NCBI GenBank assembly: GCA_023953905.1
Contig: JAMLJA010000002.1
Coordinates: 260,465 to 324,464, forward strand
Reading direction: 5' to 3'
DNA length: 64,000 nucleotides
From: Rhizobiaceae bacterium
GTDB taxonomy: Bacteria > Pseudomonadota > Alphaproteobacteria > Rhizobiales > Rhizobiaceae
In this document: positions 29,954 to 38,402 of the stretch, one piece after another
Layout: each line of letters opens with the position of its first letter
Numbering within the stretch: the stretch's first letter is position 1
The notes under the pieces: generated by a model
What the model saw: the letters and a program-made list of their open reading frames with translations, nothing else
Database searches by the model: none
What the model was told of the DNA's origin: nothing
Made by a program: the position numbers and the translations under genes

Positions 29954-30226
29954 TCAATGGAGAACGAGTTCACCCTTGACGTTACGCCACTCGTTCGGTG
30001 CGATCAGCCTGTTGTGGGTGTAGGCGATCGAATGCAGAGGTCCTTCGAGTTTGGCCTTCCAGAAGTCGAGAAAGCGAAACAGGACCGGAAATTTCGGCGC
30101 CAGATCGTAATCCTGCCAGACATAGGTTTGCAGAAGATGTGGGTGATCAGGCATGTGATAGAGAATCTGGGCGGTGGTCAGCCCGTAGCCCTTGAGCATG
30201 AGTTCCATTTCGGCATTGCCATTCAT
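29954..30226 (-). CDS. usg: Usg family protein
   Basis: A 90-aa protein of the Usg family, named for a gene upstream of a trp gene in Caulobacter. The function is unknown. The family core is present: KGYGLTTAQILYHMPDHPHL, then LQTYVWQDYDLAPKFPVL and HNRLIAPNEWRNVKGELVLH. I chose ATG 30226, with GGGGA eight bases upstream; a start at 30262 adds an unconserved tail. It lies 140 bp downstream of the formamidase gene on the same strand, so it may be read through from the same promoter. That would join it to tryptophan catabolism rather than biosynthesis. Confidence 0.88.
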   Translation of the reverse strand: MNGNAEMELMLKGYGLTTAQILYHMPDHPHLLQTYVWQDYDLAPKFPVLFRFLDFWKAKLEGPLHSIAYTHNRLIAPNEWRNVKGELVLH

Positions 30227-30366
30227 CGCGATATCCCCGTTTCGACACGGCCGCGATGACACGCAGCCATCGATGAAACCTCCACCCGGGAATTAGGCGC
30301 GCGAATGGTTAACAAATTCTTGCCGGGGCTTTCGCCGGTCGCTCCGCGATAAAGCGCAAAAAGCGC

Positions 30367-31197
30367 TCAGGGCGCCAGCAGCGTTATGGTGAGGGCATGG
30401 TTTGCATCTTCCAAACCATCGACCACGTTGAAGTGGTGACGATCCGGCTCGATGAATTCGGCGGTCGCAGCTCCCAGTCCCGTCCACACATTGGCCAAGA
30501 GCGCCGTCTGGCGGATGAACTCCGCTCGCTCTCCACCCCCCACCCAGCAGGTGAGACGCGCGCCGGCAACCGGCCTCAACAATACTGGGCTTTCGTGGAT
30601 TGCCTCCGCTTCATCGATATGCAGATCGTTGTTCATGGCCGTCGACATGATCGGCCTGAGATCGTGGACGCCTGAAATCGAGACGGTGTTGCGCACACGG
30701 GTGAGCACCGATTGGGAAAGTGGTGAACTCGTCGTCAGCATTCGCGTCGCGAGATGTCCGCCCGCCGAATGACCTGTCAGCATGACCGGTCCGCCCACCT
30801 CGCTTACTGCGACTTCGATCGCTCGGCCGACCTCGCGAACAATATCGCCAATGCGAACTTCCGGACACAGAGTGTAGGAGGGCATCGCCACGGCATAGCC
30901 GCTATCCACGCATCCCGCCGCCAGATGCGACCACATGCTCTTGTCGAAGGCCCTCCAGTAACCGCCGTGAATATAGACGACCAGACCTTTAGGCGTTCCT
31001 TCGGGAAGAAACACGTCGAGACGCTGACGCGGCCGCTCGCCATAAGCCAGATCCAGGCGCGCACGGTCGGCCTGCGTCAGTTTCTGACGGTATGCGTCCG
31101 CAGGTTCTTTCCATGCCGCTGGCCAACGTTCCCCGCCGGGTATGTTGGGGCCGTTGGCATAGGCATCATCCCAATCAGTTATGTGGCGGTGGATCAT
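30367..31197 (-). CDS. kynurenine formamidase-like alpha/beta hydrolase (AFMID type)
   Basis: Predicted to hydrolyse N-formylkynurenine to kynurenine, step 2 of the kynurenine route, cytosolic. The 276-aa alpha/beta hydrolase has the oxyanion motif VVYIHGGYWRAFDKSMW (residues about 75-90), nucleophile Ser in TGHSAGGHLA (about 142-151) and a late His in PDRHHFNVVDGL. This is the eukaryotic-AFMID/BNA7-like architecture, not the metal-dependent KynB family. GGGAGG lies before the ATG. It diverges from the MarR-led operon that encodes the dioxygenase and kynureninase, which is the main reason for the functional call. Confidence 0.82.
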   Translation of the reverse strand: MIHRHITDWDDAYANGPNIPGGERWPAAWKEPADAYRQKLTQADRARLDLAYGERPRQRLDVFLPEGTPKGLVVYIHGGYWRAFDKSMWSHLAAGCVDSGYAVAMPSYTLCPEVRIGDIVREVGRAIEVAVSEVGGPVMLTGHSAGGHLATRMLTTSSPLSQSVLTRVRNTVSISGVHDLRPIMSTAMNNDLHIDEAEAIHESPVLLRPVAGARLTCWVGGGERAEFIRQTALLANVWTGLGAATAEFIEPDRHHFNVVDGLEDANHALTITLLAP

Positions 31198-31267
31198 GAG
31201 GCCTCCCTGTAGAACAGCTCAAGCGAAAGCAATTCGCTTCTTCTGTCAACCGTATCCGGACGCGGCA

Positions 31268-31304
31268 TTGCAATTCTTTCAACCCTAAAATTTTATGGTT
31301 GAAA
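31268..31304 (+). promoter_or_regulatory. promoter and 28-bp palindromic operator of the kynurenine cluster
   Basis: The 227-bp divergent region holds an imperfect palindrome at 31277-31304: outer arms TTTCAACC and GGTTGAAA, inner palindrome TAAAATTTTA, with a single mismatched pair. On the plus strand TTGCAA (31268-31273), a 17-bp spacer and TTTTAT (31291-31296) form a promoter-like pair, so the palindrome covers the spacer and -10. It is the best candidate for the binding site of the MarR protein encoded downstream and would control both directions. Confidence 0.65.
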
Positions 31305-31353
31305 TATCTGCGGGGCGGTGACATCCTCCCATGGAACAGCAGGAAGCGGCGCG

Positions 31354-31431
31354 ATGAAAATTGCGAAATCCCCCGGCAGAAAATCGGACCTGCGTTCGGC
31401 CGCACACACTGCTGCTGACTTGGCATGGTAG
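31354..31431 (+). CDS. possible leader peptide ending in Trp
   Basis: A 25-codon frame in the leader of the MarR-kynurenine operon, ATG at 31354 with AGGAAG (31341-31346) seven bases upstream. The product starts MKIAKSPGRKS and ends AADLAW, with its only Trp as the last codon. Its stop (31429-31431) lies just inside the MarR gene, whose own ATG (31425) has no ribosome binding site. It could couple translation to marR or act as a tryptophan-sensing leader of a tryptophan-catabolic operon. Short frames arise by chance, so confidence is low. Confidence 0.35.
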   Translation: MKIAKSPGRKSDLRSAAHTAADLAW

Positions 31432-31889
31432 CCTTGGCTCCCTCACGCCCGCAAGCACACGAGCGGTTGCGACTTTGGGTCCGCATCCTGCGTGTCCAGC
31501 GCTTGATCGAGGGGCAATTGCGCGAGCGGCTCAAGAGCGAATTCGACACCACACTGCCCAGATTCGATGTGATGGCAGCGCTCTATCGCAAGCCGTCCGG
31601 TATGCTTATGAGCGATCTGTCGCGCTATCTGCTCGTTTCCAACGGCAATGTGACAGGCATTATCGATCGGCTCGTCACCGACGGCCATGTCGCTCGCGCG
31701 CAACGTGAAGGCGACAGGCGCACATCGATCGTCAGTCTGACAAATGCCGGAACGATTGTGTTCGAAAAGATGGCAGCGGCGCATGAATCCTGGATCGGCG
31801 AACTGCTGGGCGACATAGAAGAAGAAGACGCTAGCCACCTCGCCGCCACCCTGAAATCATTCCGCAGCAACTGGGAGCATGGCGCATGA
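31425..31889 (+). CDS. MarR family regulator of the kynurenine/anthranilate cluster
   Basis: A 154-aa winged-helix repressor-type protein: dimerisation helix ([19 protein letters not shown]), core DNA-binding region ([20 protein letters not shown], then [17 protein letters not shown]) and wing ([20 protein letters not shown]). The ligand is probably an aromatic acid or acyl-CoA of the pathway, since related regulators of benzoate-type CoA clusters sense CoA thioesters; here this is inference. The start lacks a ribosome binding site and overlaps the leader ORF. The stop overlaps the next start (ATGA). Confidence 0.92.
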   Translation: MVALAPSRPQAHERLRLWVRILRVQRLIEGQLRERLKSEFDTTLPRFDVMAALYRKPSGMLMSDLSRYLLVSNGNVTGIIDRLVTDGHVARAQREGDRRTSIVSLTNAGTIVFEKMAAAHESWIGELLGDIEEEDASHLAATLKSFRSNWEHGA

Positions 31890-32709
31890 AATCCGCCTCC
31901 ATGTCAGCGCTTGTGCCGACCCATTTTGAATGGCAGGCAGATAAGGGTGTGGCGCGAATCCGACTCGCACGGCCTGAGCGCAAAAACCCTCTGACATTCG
32001 ATTCCTATGCCGAACTTCGCGATACGTTTCGCGATCTGCTATATACCGACGACATACATGCGGTCGTGTTCCTGCCGAACGGTGGAAATTTCTGTTCCGG
32101 CGGCGACGTTCACGAAATCATCGGCCCGCTGGTTGATATGCCCGCCCAAGGAAGGAACTGCTCGCCTTCACCCGCATGACCGGCGACCTCGTCAAGGCGA
32201 TGTTGAACTGCGGGAAGCCAGTGATTTCCGCGATAGACGGCATTGCAGCCGGCGCCGGCGCCATCATCGCCATGGCCTCGGACCTCCGTATCGCCACGCC
32301 GGATGCAAAGACAGCTTTTCTGTTCAATCGCGTCGGACTAGCCGGCTGCGACATGGGAGCATGCGCAATGCTGCCCCGCATCATCGGGCAGGGACGTGCC
32401 GCCGAACTTCTCTATACGGGCCGCGCTTTGACTGCCGAGGAGGGTGAACGCTGGGGCTTCTACAATCGTCTGGTGCCGGCCGCTGAACTGGAGCAGACCG
32501 CCCTCGACCTGGCCGCCCGCATCGTTTCGGGTCCGACCTTTGCGAACGGGATCACCAAGACACAATTGAACCAGGAATGGTCGATGGGACTGGAGCAGGC
32601 CATTGAGGCCGAAGCGCAAGCGCAGGCCATCTGCATGCAGACCAAGGATTTCGAGCGGGCCTATCGCGCCTTCGTTGCAAAAGAAAAGCCGGTATTTGAA
32701 GGAGACTGA
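31886..32709 (+). pseudogene. enoyl-CoA hydratase/isomerase, frameshifted
   Basis: Crotonase-family gene split in two frames. The first part (31886-32179) covers the N terminus, including [20 protein letters not shown] and the oxyanion-hole segment [11 protein letters not shown]. The second (32176-32709) continues with [36 protein letters not shown] and the C-terminal helices. Between them, at 32148-32157 (AAGGAAGGAA), one base appears lost or two gained; the other frame reads KELLAFTRM into the second part. The two pieces overlap as ATGA, so a split translation is formally possible. The family role in anthraniloyl-CoA breakdown is hydration of a ring-opened or dearomatised CoA ester. Whether this is a true lesion, a sequencing error or recoding is open. 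Confidence 0.78.
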
Positions 32710-32774
32710 CCCACCGGCATAAAGACCGCTCACTTAAAGACAGTCGAAACAAGAACCGTCAGAGAGGCATCACA

Positions 32775-33227
32775 ATGGGAAAAAAACTTGAAAAAGGTAT
32801 CACGGAAAACGGTAAGGGTTTTGCCGGCGTGACCTGGAACATTCTTGGCCAGACCTACTATCCGAAGGCCATCTGCGAGACGACCTTCGCGTTCGAGACG
32901 AATTCCGAACCAGGCCAGTTTGTGCCCGTCCACATCCATCCCACGCAGGATGAGTTCATCCTCGTCCAGGAAGGCGAACTTGACCTCAAGCTCGACGGGG
33001 TCTGGTCTAAAGCAAAGGCCGGCGATCTGGTCCGCATGCCCAAGGGCATCCCTCACGGCTACTTCAACAAATCAGACAAGCCGACGCGGGCGCTTTTCTG
33101 GGTGTCGCCTTCGGGCCAGCTCAAGGATCTTTTCGAAGCGCTGGACGACCTGACCGATATTCAGCGCATCGTCGAGCTTTCATCTCAGCATGAGGTAGAA
33201 TTCCTGCCGCCCGAGGCGAACGAATAG
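32775..33227 (+). CDS. cupin-domain protein of the anthranilate-CoA cluster
   Basis: A 150-aa single cupin. The metal-binding motif is VPVHIHPTQDEFILVQEGEL (residues about 52-71, with two His, one Glu) and the second motif DLVRMPKGIPHGYFNKSD, with the last His. Similar cupins recur next to 2-aminobenzoate-CoA ligase genes, where they have been thought to act on a pathway intermediate, but an activity is not established. The gene ends one base before the ligase start, so the two are coupled. Confidence 0.88.
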   Translation: MGKKLEKGITENGKGFAGVTWNILGQTYYPKAICETTFAFETNSEPGQFVPVHIHPTQDEFILVQEGELDLKLDGVWSKAKAGDLVRMPKGIPHGYFNKSDKPTRALFWVSPSGQLKDLFEALDDLTDIQRIVELSSQHEVEFLPPEANE

Positions 33228-33228
33228 G

Positions 33229-34851
33229 ATGCTGTCGCCGAGCGCCCATATCGACACGTTCACGCGCGACAATCTCCCGCCCCAAAGCGAGTGGCCCGAT
33301 TTTCTGCTCGGGGATTTTCAGTATCCCGAACAGCTGAATGCGGCAGTCGAGCTTACCGACCGCATGGTCGAACGCGGCTTTGGAGACAATATAGCGCTGA
33401 TCGGAAATGGGCGCCGGCGCACCTACAAGGAACTGTCGGACTGGACCAACCGCCTCGCCCACGCATTGGTTGATGACTACGGCTTGAAGCCCGGCAACCG
33501 CGTCCTGATACGCTCGGCAAACAATCCTGCGATGGTCGCCTGCTGGCTGGCGGCGACCAAGGCGGGTGCTGTTGTCGTCAACACCATGCCCATGCTGCGC
33601 TCGAGCGAACTTGCAAAGATCGTCGACAAGGCGGAAATCTCGCTGGCACTGTGCGACACGCGTATCAAGGATGAACTCGTCATCTGCGCGAAGGCAAGCC
33701 AGTTCCTGAAGACGGTCATCGGCTTCGACGGCACGGCCAATCACGATGCCGAACTCGACCGGGTTGCCCTCAACAAGCCGGTAAAGTTCGACGCGGTCCA
33801 TACTGGACGCGATGATGTCGCGCTGCTCGGCTTCACATCGGGCACCACTGGTGTCCCGAAGGCAACCATGCATTTCCACCGCGACCTGCTTGTCATCGCG
33901 GATGCCTACGCCAGAGAAGTACTGGACGTTCAGCCGGACGACATTTTCGTCGGCTCGCCGCCTCTCGCGTTCACCTTCGGCCTTGGCGGCCTCGCAATCT
34001 TCCCGTTACGTTTCGGAGCGGCGGCAACGCTTCTGGAAAATGCGACGCCGCCCAACATGATCGAGATCATCGAGACATATCGTGCGACGATCAGCTTCAC
34101 CGCGCCGACGGCCTACCGCGCAATGCTGGCGGCACTTGACCAGGGTGCGGACCTGTCGTCGCTGCGTGTCGCTGTTTCGGCGGGCGAGACGCTTCCCGCC
34201 CCCGTCTACGAGGAATGGGTGCGCAAGACCGGAAAGCCCATTCTCGACGGCATCGGCGCGACGGAAATGCTGCACATCTTCATCTCCAATCGCTTCGACG
34301 ATCGCATGCCGGCATGCACCGGCCGGCCGGTTACCGGCTACGAAGCCCGGATCGTGGGTGAAGACATGCAGGAGTTGCCGCAGGGCGAAGTCGGCAGGCT
34401 TGCTGTGCGCGGTCCCACCGGATGCCGCTATATGGCGGATGCGCGTCAACGCGAATATGTGCGGGATGGCTGGAATCTGACCGGCGACAGCTTCTATCAG
34501 GACAGCGATGGACGTTTCCATTTCGCCGCGCGTTCGGACGATATGATCGTTTCGGCCGGCTACAACATCGCGGGGCCCGAGGTTGAGGCAGCCCTGCTTT
34601 CGCATGGTCATGTGAAGGAGTGCGCGGTCATCGGCATTGCCGATGTCGAGCGCGGCCAGATCGTGGAGGCGCATATCGTGCTCGTGGAAGGAGCCAATGC
34701 AGACGATCTGATGCGCAAACTTCTGCAGGATCACGTCAAGGCGACGATCGCGCCCTACAAGTATCCGCGTTCGATAAAGTTCGTGTCCTCCCTGCCGAAA
34801 ACGGAGACGGGCAAGATCCAGAGATTCCGGCTGCGGCAGGACGTACATTGA
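33229..34851 (+). CDS. 2-aminobenzoate-CoA ligase (benzoate-CoA ligase family)
   Basis: ANL-superfamily acyl-CoA synthetase, 540 aa, predicted to form anthraniloyl-CoA from anthranilate, ATP and CoA. The AMP-binding motif is GFTSGTTGVPKATMHFHRDL (about 200-219). VGSPPLAFTFGLGGL is typical of aryl-CoA ligases. The SAGYNIAGPEVEAALLSH hinge and the C-terminal catalytic Lys in PKTETGKIQRFRLRQ are present. The substrate call rests on context: the kynureninase encoded next makes anthranilate. Benzoate or a substituted benzoate cannot be excluded. The stop overlaps the kynureninase start. Confidence 0.85.
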   Translation: MLSPSAHIDTFTRDNLPPQSEWPDFLLGDFQYPEQLNAAVELTDRMVERGFGDNIALIGNGRRRTYKELSDWTNRLAHALVDDYGLKPGNRVLIRSANNPAMVACWLAATKAGAVVVNTMPMLRSSELAKIVDKAEISLALCDTRIKDELVICAKASQFLKTVIGFDGTANHDAELDRVALNKPVKFDAVHTGRDDVALLGFTSGTTGVPKATMHFHRDLLVIADAYAREVLDVQPDDIFVGSPPLAFTFGLGGLAIFPLRFGAAATLLENATPPNMIEIIETYRATISFTAPTAYRAMLAALDQGADLSSLRVAVSAGETLPAPVYEEWVRKTGKPILDGIGATEMLHIFISNRFDDRMPACTGRPVTGYEARIVGEDMQELPQGEVGRLAVRGPTGCRYMADARQREYVRDGWNLTGDSFYQDSDGRFHFAARSDDMIVSAGYNIAGPEVEAALLSHGHVKECAVIGIADVERGQIVEAHIVLVEGANADDLMRKLLQDHVKATIAPYKYPRSIKFVSSLPKTETGKIQRFRLRQDVH

Positions 34852-36041
34852 CCGATTTCACCAAAACCCGAACCCTGTTTCACCTGCCGGAGGGGATCAT
34901 CTATCTCGACGGCAACTCACTTGGGCCGCTACCCATTTCGGCGCAGGCTCGGGTCGCACGGATGATGGGTGCTGAATGGGGCGAACAACTCATCAAGGGC
35001 TGGAACAGCGCCCGATGGTTTACGCAGCCGCGACGCGTCGGTGACCGGATCGGGCGGCTTATCGGAGCGCAGGAAGGCACCGTCGTGATGGGAGATACGC
35101 TTTCCATCAAGGTTTATCAGGCACTGGCGGCCGCGCTTGCGCTCAATCCCGACCGCAGGGTGGTGCTTTCGGACAATGGCAACTTCCCGTCCGACCTCTA
35201 CATCGCCCAGGGCCTGCTGAAGGCGCTCGACCGTGAACTTGAGCTTAGGATCGTCGATCCTGAGGACGTCGAGACCGCAATCGACGAAAGCGTCGCCGTC
35301 CTGATGGTCACCGAGGTCGACTACCGAACCGGTCGCCTGCACGATATGAAGGCGCTGACCGCCCGCGCTCATGCGGCCGGAGCGATCACCGTGTGGGACC
35401 TCGCCCACTCGACCGGCGCAATCCCTGTTGACGTGGCGGCGGCAGGCGCCGATTTCGCGGTCGGCTGTACCTACAAATATCTGAATGGCGGGCCCGGCGC
35501 GCCTGCCTTCATCTATGTCGCCCCCAAACACCTCGAGACGGCACAGCCGGCACTTTCAGGATGGATGGGGCATGCGGCCCCGTTCGCGTTCGATCTAGAG
35601 TATCGGCCTGGCAGCGGCATTGACCGGATGCGCTGCGGCACGCCGCCCGTCATTGCGCTTGCTGCACTTGAGGCAGCGCTCGATGCGTGGGACGCCGTCG
35701 ACATGGCAGCCGTTCGCGCCCGGTCCATCGAGCTTTGCGATCTTTTCATCAGCGCGGTCGAAAAGCGATGCCCTGATCTCGTCCTGAATTCGCCGCGTGA
35801 CGGCAACAAGCGCGGCAGTCAGGTGTCGTTCCGGCATCCGGAGGGATACGCGATCATGCAGGCATTGATCGCGCAGGGCGTAATCGGCGATTTCCGCGCG
35901 CCCGACTCGATGCGCTTCGGCTTCACTCCCCTCTATATTGGAGACAGCGAAGTCAGAGGCGCCGTCGATGTTCTCGAGCACATCCTGACAAACCGTCTTT
36001 GGGATCTGCCCGAATACAGGCGCAAGGCGGCCGTGACATGA
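34848..36041 (+). CDS. kynU: kynureninase
   Basis: PLP-dependent hydrolase that cuts kynurenine to anthranilate and alanine. The product is 397 aa. I start it at TTG 34848, which has AGGA six bases upstream and overlaps the ligase stop (TTGA); a longer frame from 34620 lies inside the ligase gene. Motifs: [17 protein letters not shown] at the N terminus, [33 protein letters not shown] and the PLP Lys in [19 protein letters not shown], then [18 protein letters not shown]. It sits directly before tryptophan dioxygenase. Confidence 0.96.
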   Translation: MTDFTKTRTLFHLPEGIIYLDGNSLGPLPISAQARVARMMGAEWGEQLIKGWNSARWFTQPRRVGDRIGRLIGAQEGTVVMGDTLSIKVYQALAAALALNPDRRVVLSDNGNFPSDLYIAQGLLKALDRELELRIVDPEDVETAIDESVAVLMVTEVDYRTGRLHDMKALTARAHAAGAITVWDLAHSTGAIPVDVAAAGADFAVGCTYKYLNGGPGAPAFIYVAPKHLETAQPALSGWMGHAAPFAFDLEYRPGSGIDRMRCGTPPVIALAALEAALDAWDAVDMAAVRARSIELCDLFISAVEKRCPDLVLNSPRDGNKRGSQVSFRHPEGYAIMQALIAQGVIGDFRAPDSMRFGFTPLYIGDSEVRGAVDVLEHILTNRLWDLPEYRRKAAVT

Positions 36042-36874
36042 CCGAGCCCTACAATCCCGCTTCCGAGGGTGCGGAAATGTCGTTCCGGGACCGCATGTCC
36101 TATGGCGATTACCTGCACCTCGAAAAAATCCTGAACGCGCAGGAACCGCTTTCGGTCGCCCATGACGAATTGCTGTTCATCATCCAGCATCAAACCTCCG
36201 AGCTCTGGATGAAGCTCGCGATCCATGAGATCCACTCGGCCCGACGCGCAATCCGCCAAGATCGCCTGCAACCCGCCTTCAAGATGCTCACCCGCGTCGC
36301 GCGCATTTTCGAACAGCTCAACAGCGCGTGGGATGTGCTGCGCACCATGACGCCAAGCGAATATACCGAGTTTCGCGGCACACTCGGGAAGTCTTCAGGC
36401 TTCCAGTCGTGGCAATATCGCGCCATTGAATTCCTTGCGGGAAATCGCAACCTCGCCATGTTGAAACCGCACGAACACGTGCCGGAGATCCTGGAAACGC
36501 TGGAAGCAATCCTTGCCGAACCGAGCCTTTACGATGAAGCCCTGCACCTGCTGAACCGCAGGGGCTTCGACATCGGCGCGGATGGCGACCGTGTCGAGTG
36601 GCGCACCAATCGCGTCGAAAGCGATGCCGTGCGCGCGGCATGGCGGGACGTCTATCAAAACCCGGAACGTCACTGGGAACTCTATGAACTCGCCGAGAAG
36701 CTTGTCGATTTCGAGGACTATTTCCGGCGCTGGCGTTTCAACCATGTCACCACCGTCGAACGTATCATCGGGTTGAAGCGCGGCACCGGCGGCACAGCCG
36801 GTGTCTCCTACCTGCGGCGCATGCTGGAGGTGGAGCTTTTCCCGGAACTCTGGAAACTGCGAACGGAGCTCTAG
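36038..36874 (+). CDS. kynA: tryptophan 2,3-dioxygenase
   Basis: Haem dioxygenase that opens the indole ring of tryptophan to N-formylkynurenine. The product is 278 aa from ATG 36038, which overlaps the kynureninase stop (ATGA). Family features include [32 protein letters not shown] with the substrate region, [15 protein letters not shown] and near the C terminus the proximal haem His in [20 protein letters not shown]. With the formamidase and kynureninase it completes Trp to anthranilate. Confidence 0.97.
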   Translation: MTEPYNPASEGAEMSFRDRMSYGDYLHLEKILNAQEPLSVAHDELLFIIQHQTSELWMKLAIHEIHSARRAIRQDRLQPAFKMLTRVARIFEQLNSAWDVLRTMTPSEYTEFRGTLGKSSGFQSWQYRAIEFLAGNRNLAMLKPHEHVPEILETLEAILAEPSLYDEALHLLNRRGFDIGADGDRVEWRTNRVESDAVRAAWRDVYQNPERHWELYELAEKLVDFEDYFRRWRFNHVTTVERIIGLKRGTGGTAGVSYLRRMLEVELFPELWKLRTEL

Positions 36875-37026
36875 TGCGGACCTTGCCGCGTGCCGATCGG
36901 ACCGTTTGCCTGAGGCGCCCAAACGAGGCGCGACAGGCGCGTCCGGCCGATCGCGGGCGGGTTGCCTCCGAACATGGCCTGCTATACCTTCGCCGCACCT
37001 CAACGAAACGCGTCGGGCGGTCGACG

Positions 37027-38304
37027 ATGCCGCCAGGACAGTGCATTGACGGCACCGCCGCCTTGCCGACCGGAATGCCCGCAAACATGCTTCGCTTTCT
37101 CGAACGCCTGAAGCCGCACGCTTCGAACGCTCAACCCGGACAGTCCAATGCAGAGGTGGTGCGCCACATGTACCGGACGCTGCTTGCGCGTGAGCCGGAA
37201 CCTGAAGCGCTCGCAAACGCCACCGCGTGGCTGGACAGCGGGGCGTCGCTCGATGCGCTTCACGAGACGATCGTGACCTCCGATGAGTATACGGGCCAGC
37301 ACCCACTTGCCCATCTCGACAGCGTCTACCGCCCCCGCAACATTTCCTATTTCACCTATCGCGGACACTACCGGCCTCTCGGGCTCAGCATCGAGACGGT
37401 CAACATCTGCAACAATGACTGCATCATCTGCCCCTATTCGTCGCAGACGCGTCGGCGTCAGACCATGCCGATGTCCCTGTTCGAGAAAATCGTCTCCGAC
37501 TACGAAGCCGTCGGCGGCGGTCCGATCACCCTGACGCCGATGGTGGGTGAAGTCTTTCTCGACAAACTCCTGCCGGAGCGGCTGAAGCGGCTTAGAAACT
37601 CTCCGACGATCTCGCGTGTCTCCACCATTACCAACGCGACTATGGTCTCGCGTTACAGCGACGAGGAACTTGCTGATATCGTTTCGTATTTCGACAGGCT
37701 AACGGTTTCGATCTATGGTCTGGACGCCGAGGAATTCCGTATCATGACCCGAAAGGATCGCTATCAGGCGTTCCGCGAGGGGCTGGTGAAGCTCTTGCGG
37801 GTCGCAGGCGCGAAGAAAGTCGGACTTGGCGCGCGCCACCTCAAGAAAAGGTCGGACGCCGAGATCGACGCCTGGCTTCAGTCGATCGCTGACGATGCCG
37901 GTGTTCAGCGCAGCGACATCCGCTTTGGCGGCACCATGCAATATGCGAACTGGAGCTTCTTCGACACCTCCACGCAACTGCCCTTCGATGCAGAGTGGAC
38001 GCCACAGCCCGAGAACCGCGAACAATGCGCCCTGCCATTGATCAGCATGCAGGTTTTGTCCAATGGCAGCGTGTCCTTTTGCGGTTGCGCAGACTTCGAC
38101 GGCAAGACGGAGCTGACCATCGGCAACATCAATGACCGATCGCTGGGAGACATGTTGAATGATGAGCGGATACGCCGGCTTTGGAACTGGCAGAAATGCG
38201 GAATTCCGGAATTCTGCAAATCGTGCAGCTTTCACATGCCGATCAGCGCTTTGAAGGATCTTCCGGGAACGTTCGCCGATCCATATGGCACTTTTGGTGG
38301 CTGA
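37027..38304 (+). CDS. radical SAM/SPASM protein with N-terminal DUF4214-like region
   Basis: Iron-sulfur enzyme of unknown reaction, 425 aa from ATG 37027 (ATG 37075 or 37087 also possible; none has a strong ribosome binding site). Residues about 43-88 resemble DUF4214 (RHMYRTLLAREPEPEALAN ... TSDEY). The radical SAM cluster is Cys128-x3-Cys132-x2-Cys135 in NICNNDCIICPYS, with GEVFLDKLLPERL in the barrel. A C-terminal SPASM-type region has SFCGCADFDG and CGIPEFCKSC, expected to bind a further cluster. It lies 152 bp after tryptophan dioxygenase and 98 bp before the transporter operon, on the same strand. No precursor peptide gene is seen nearby. Confidence 0.85.
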   Translation: MPPGQCIDGTAALPTGMPANMLRFLERLKPHASNAQPGQSNAEVVRHMYRTLLAREPEPEALANATAWLDSGASLDALHETIVTSDEYTGQHPLAHLDSVYRPRNISYFTYRGHYRPLGLSIETVNICNNDCIICPYSSQTRRRQTMPMSLFEKIVSDYEAVGGGPITLTPMVGEVFLDKLLPERLKRLRNSPTISRVSTITNATMVSRYSDEELADIVSYFDRLTVSIYGLDAEEFRIMTRKDRYQAFREGLVKLLRVAGAKKVGLGARHLKKRSDAEIDAWLQSIADDAGVQRSDIRFGGTMQYANWSFFDTSTQLPFDAEWTPQPENREQCALPLISMQVLSNGSVSFCGCADFDGKTELTIGNINDRSLGDMLNDERIRRLWNWQKCGIPEFCKSCSFHMPISALKDLPGTFADPYGTFGG

Positions 38305-38402
38305 TATCCGCCAGCCACGTTTCCAGGGGCGAAGATGGGCACTGAACATAACTGGCGGGAATTGTAGATGACGACAATCGTGGGAACAAACGGAGGAACG
38401 AA

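Noticed and set aside
34620..34847. Longer N terminus for kynureninase
   Set aside because: It lies wholly inside the ligase gene in another frame; the TTG at 34848 with a ribosome binding site gives the conserved start.
36874..37026. GTG 36874 as start of the radical SAM gene, overlapping the kynA stop
   Set aside because: The first ~50 residues from there are Arg-rich and unlike any domain, and there is no ribosome binding site; the ATG at 37027 or later is more credible.
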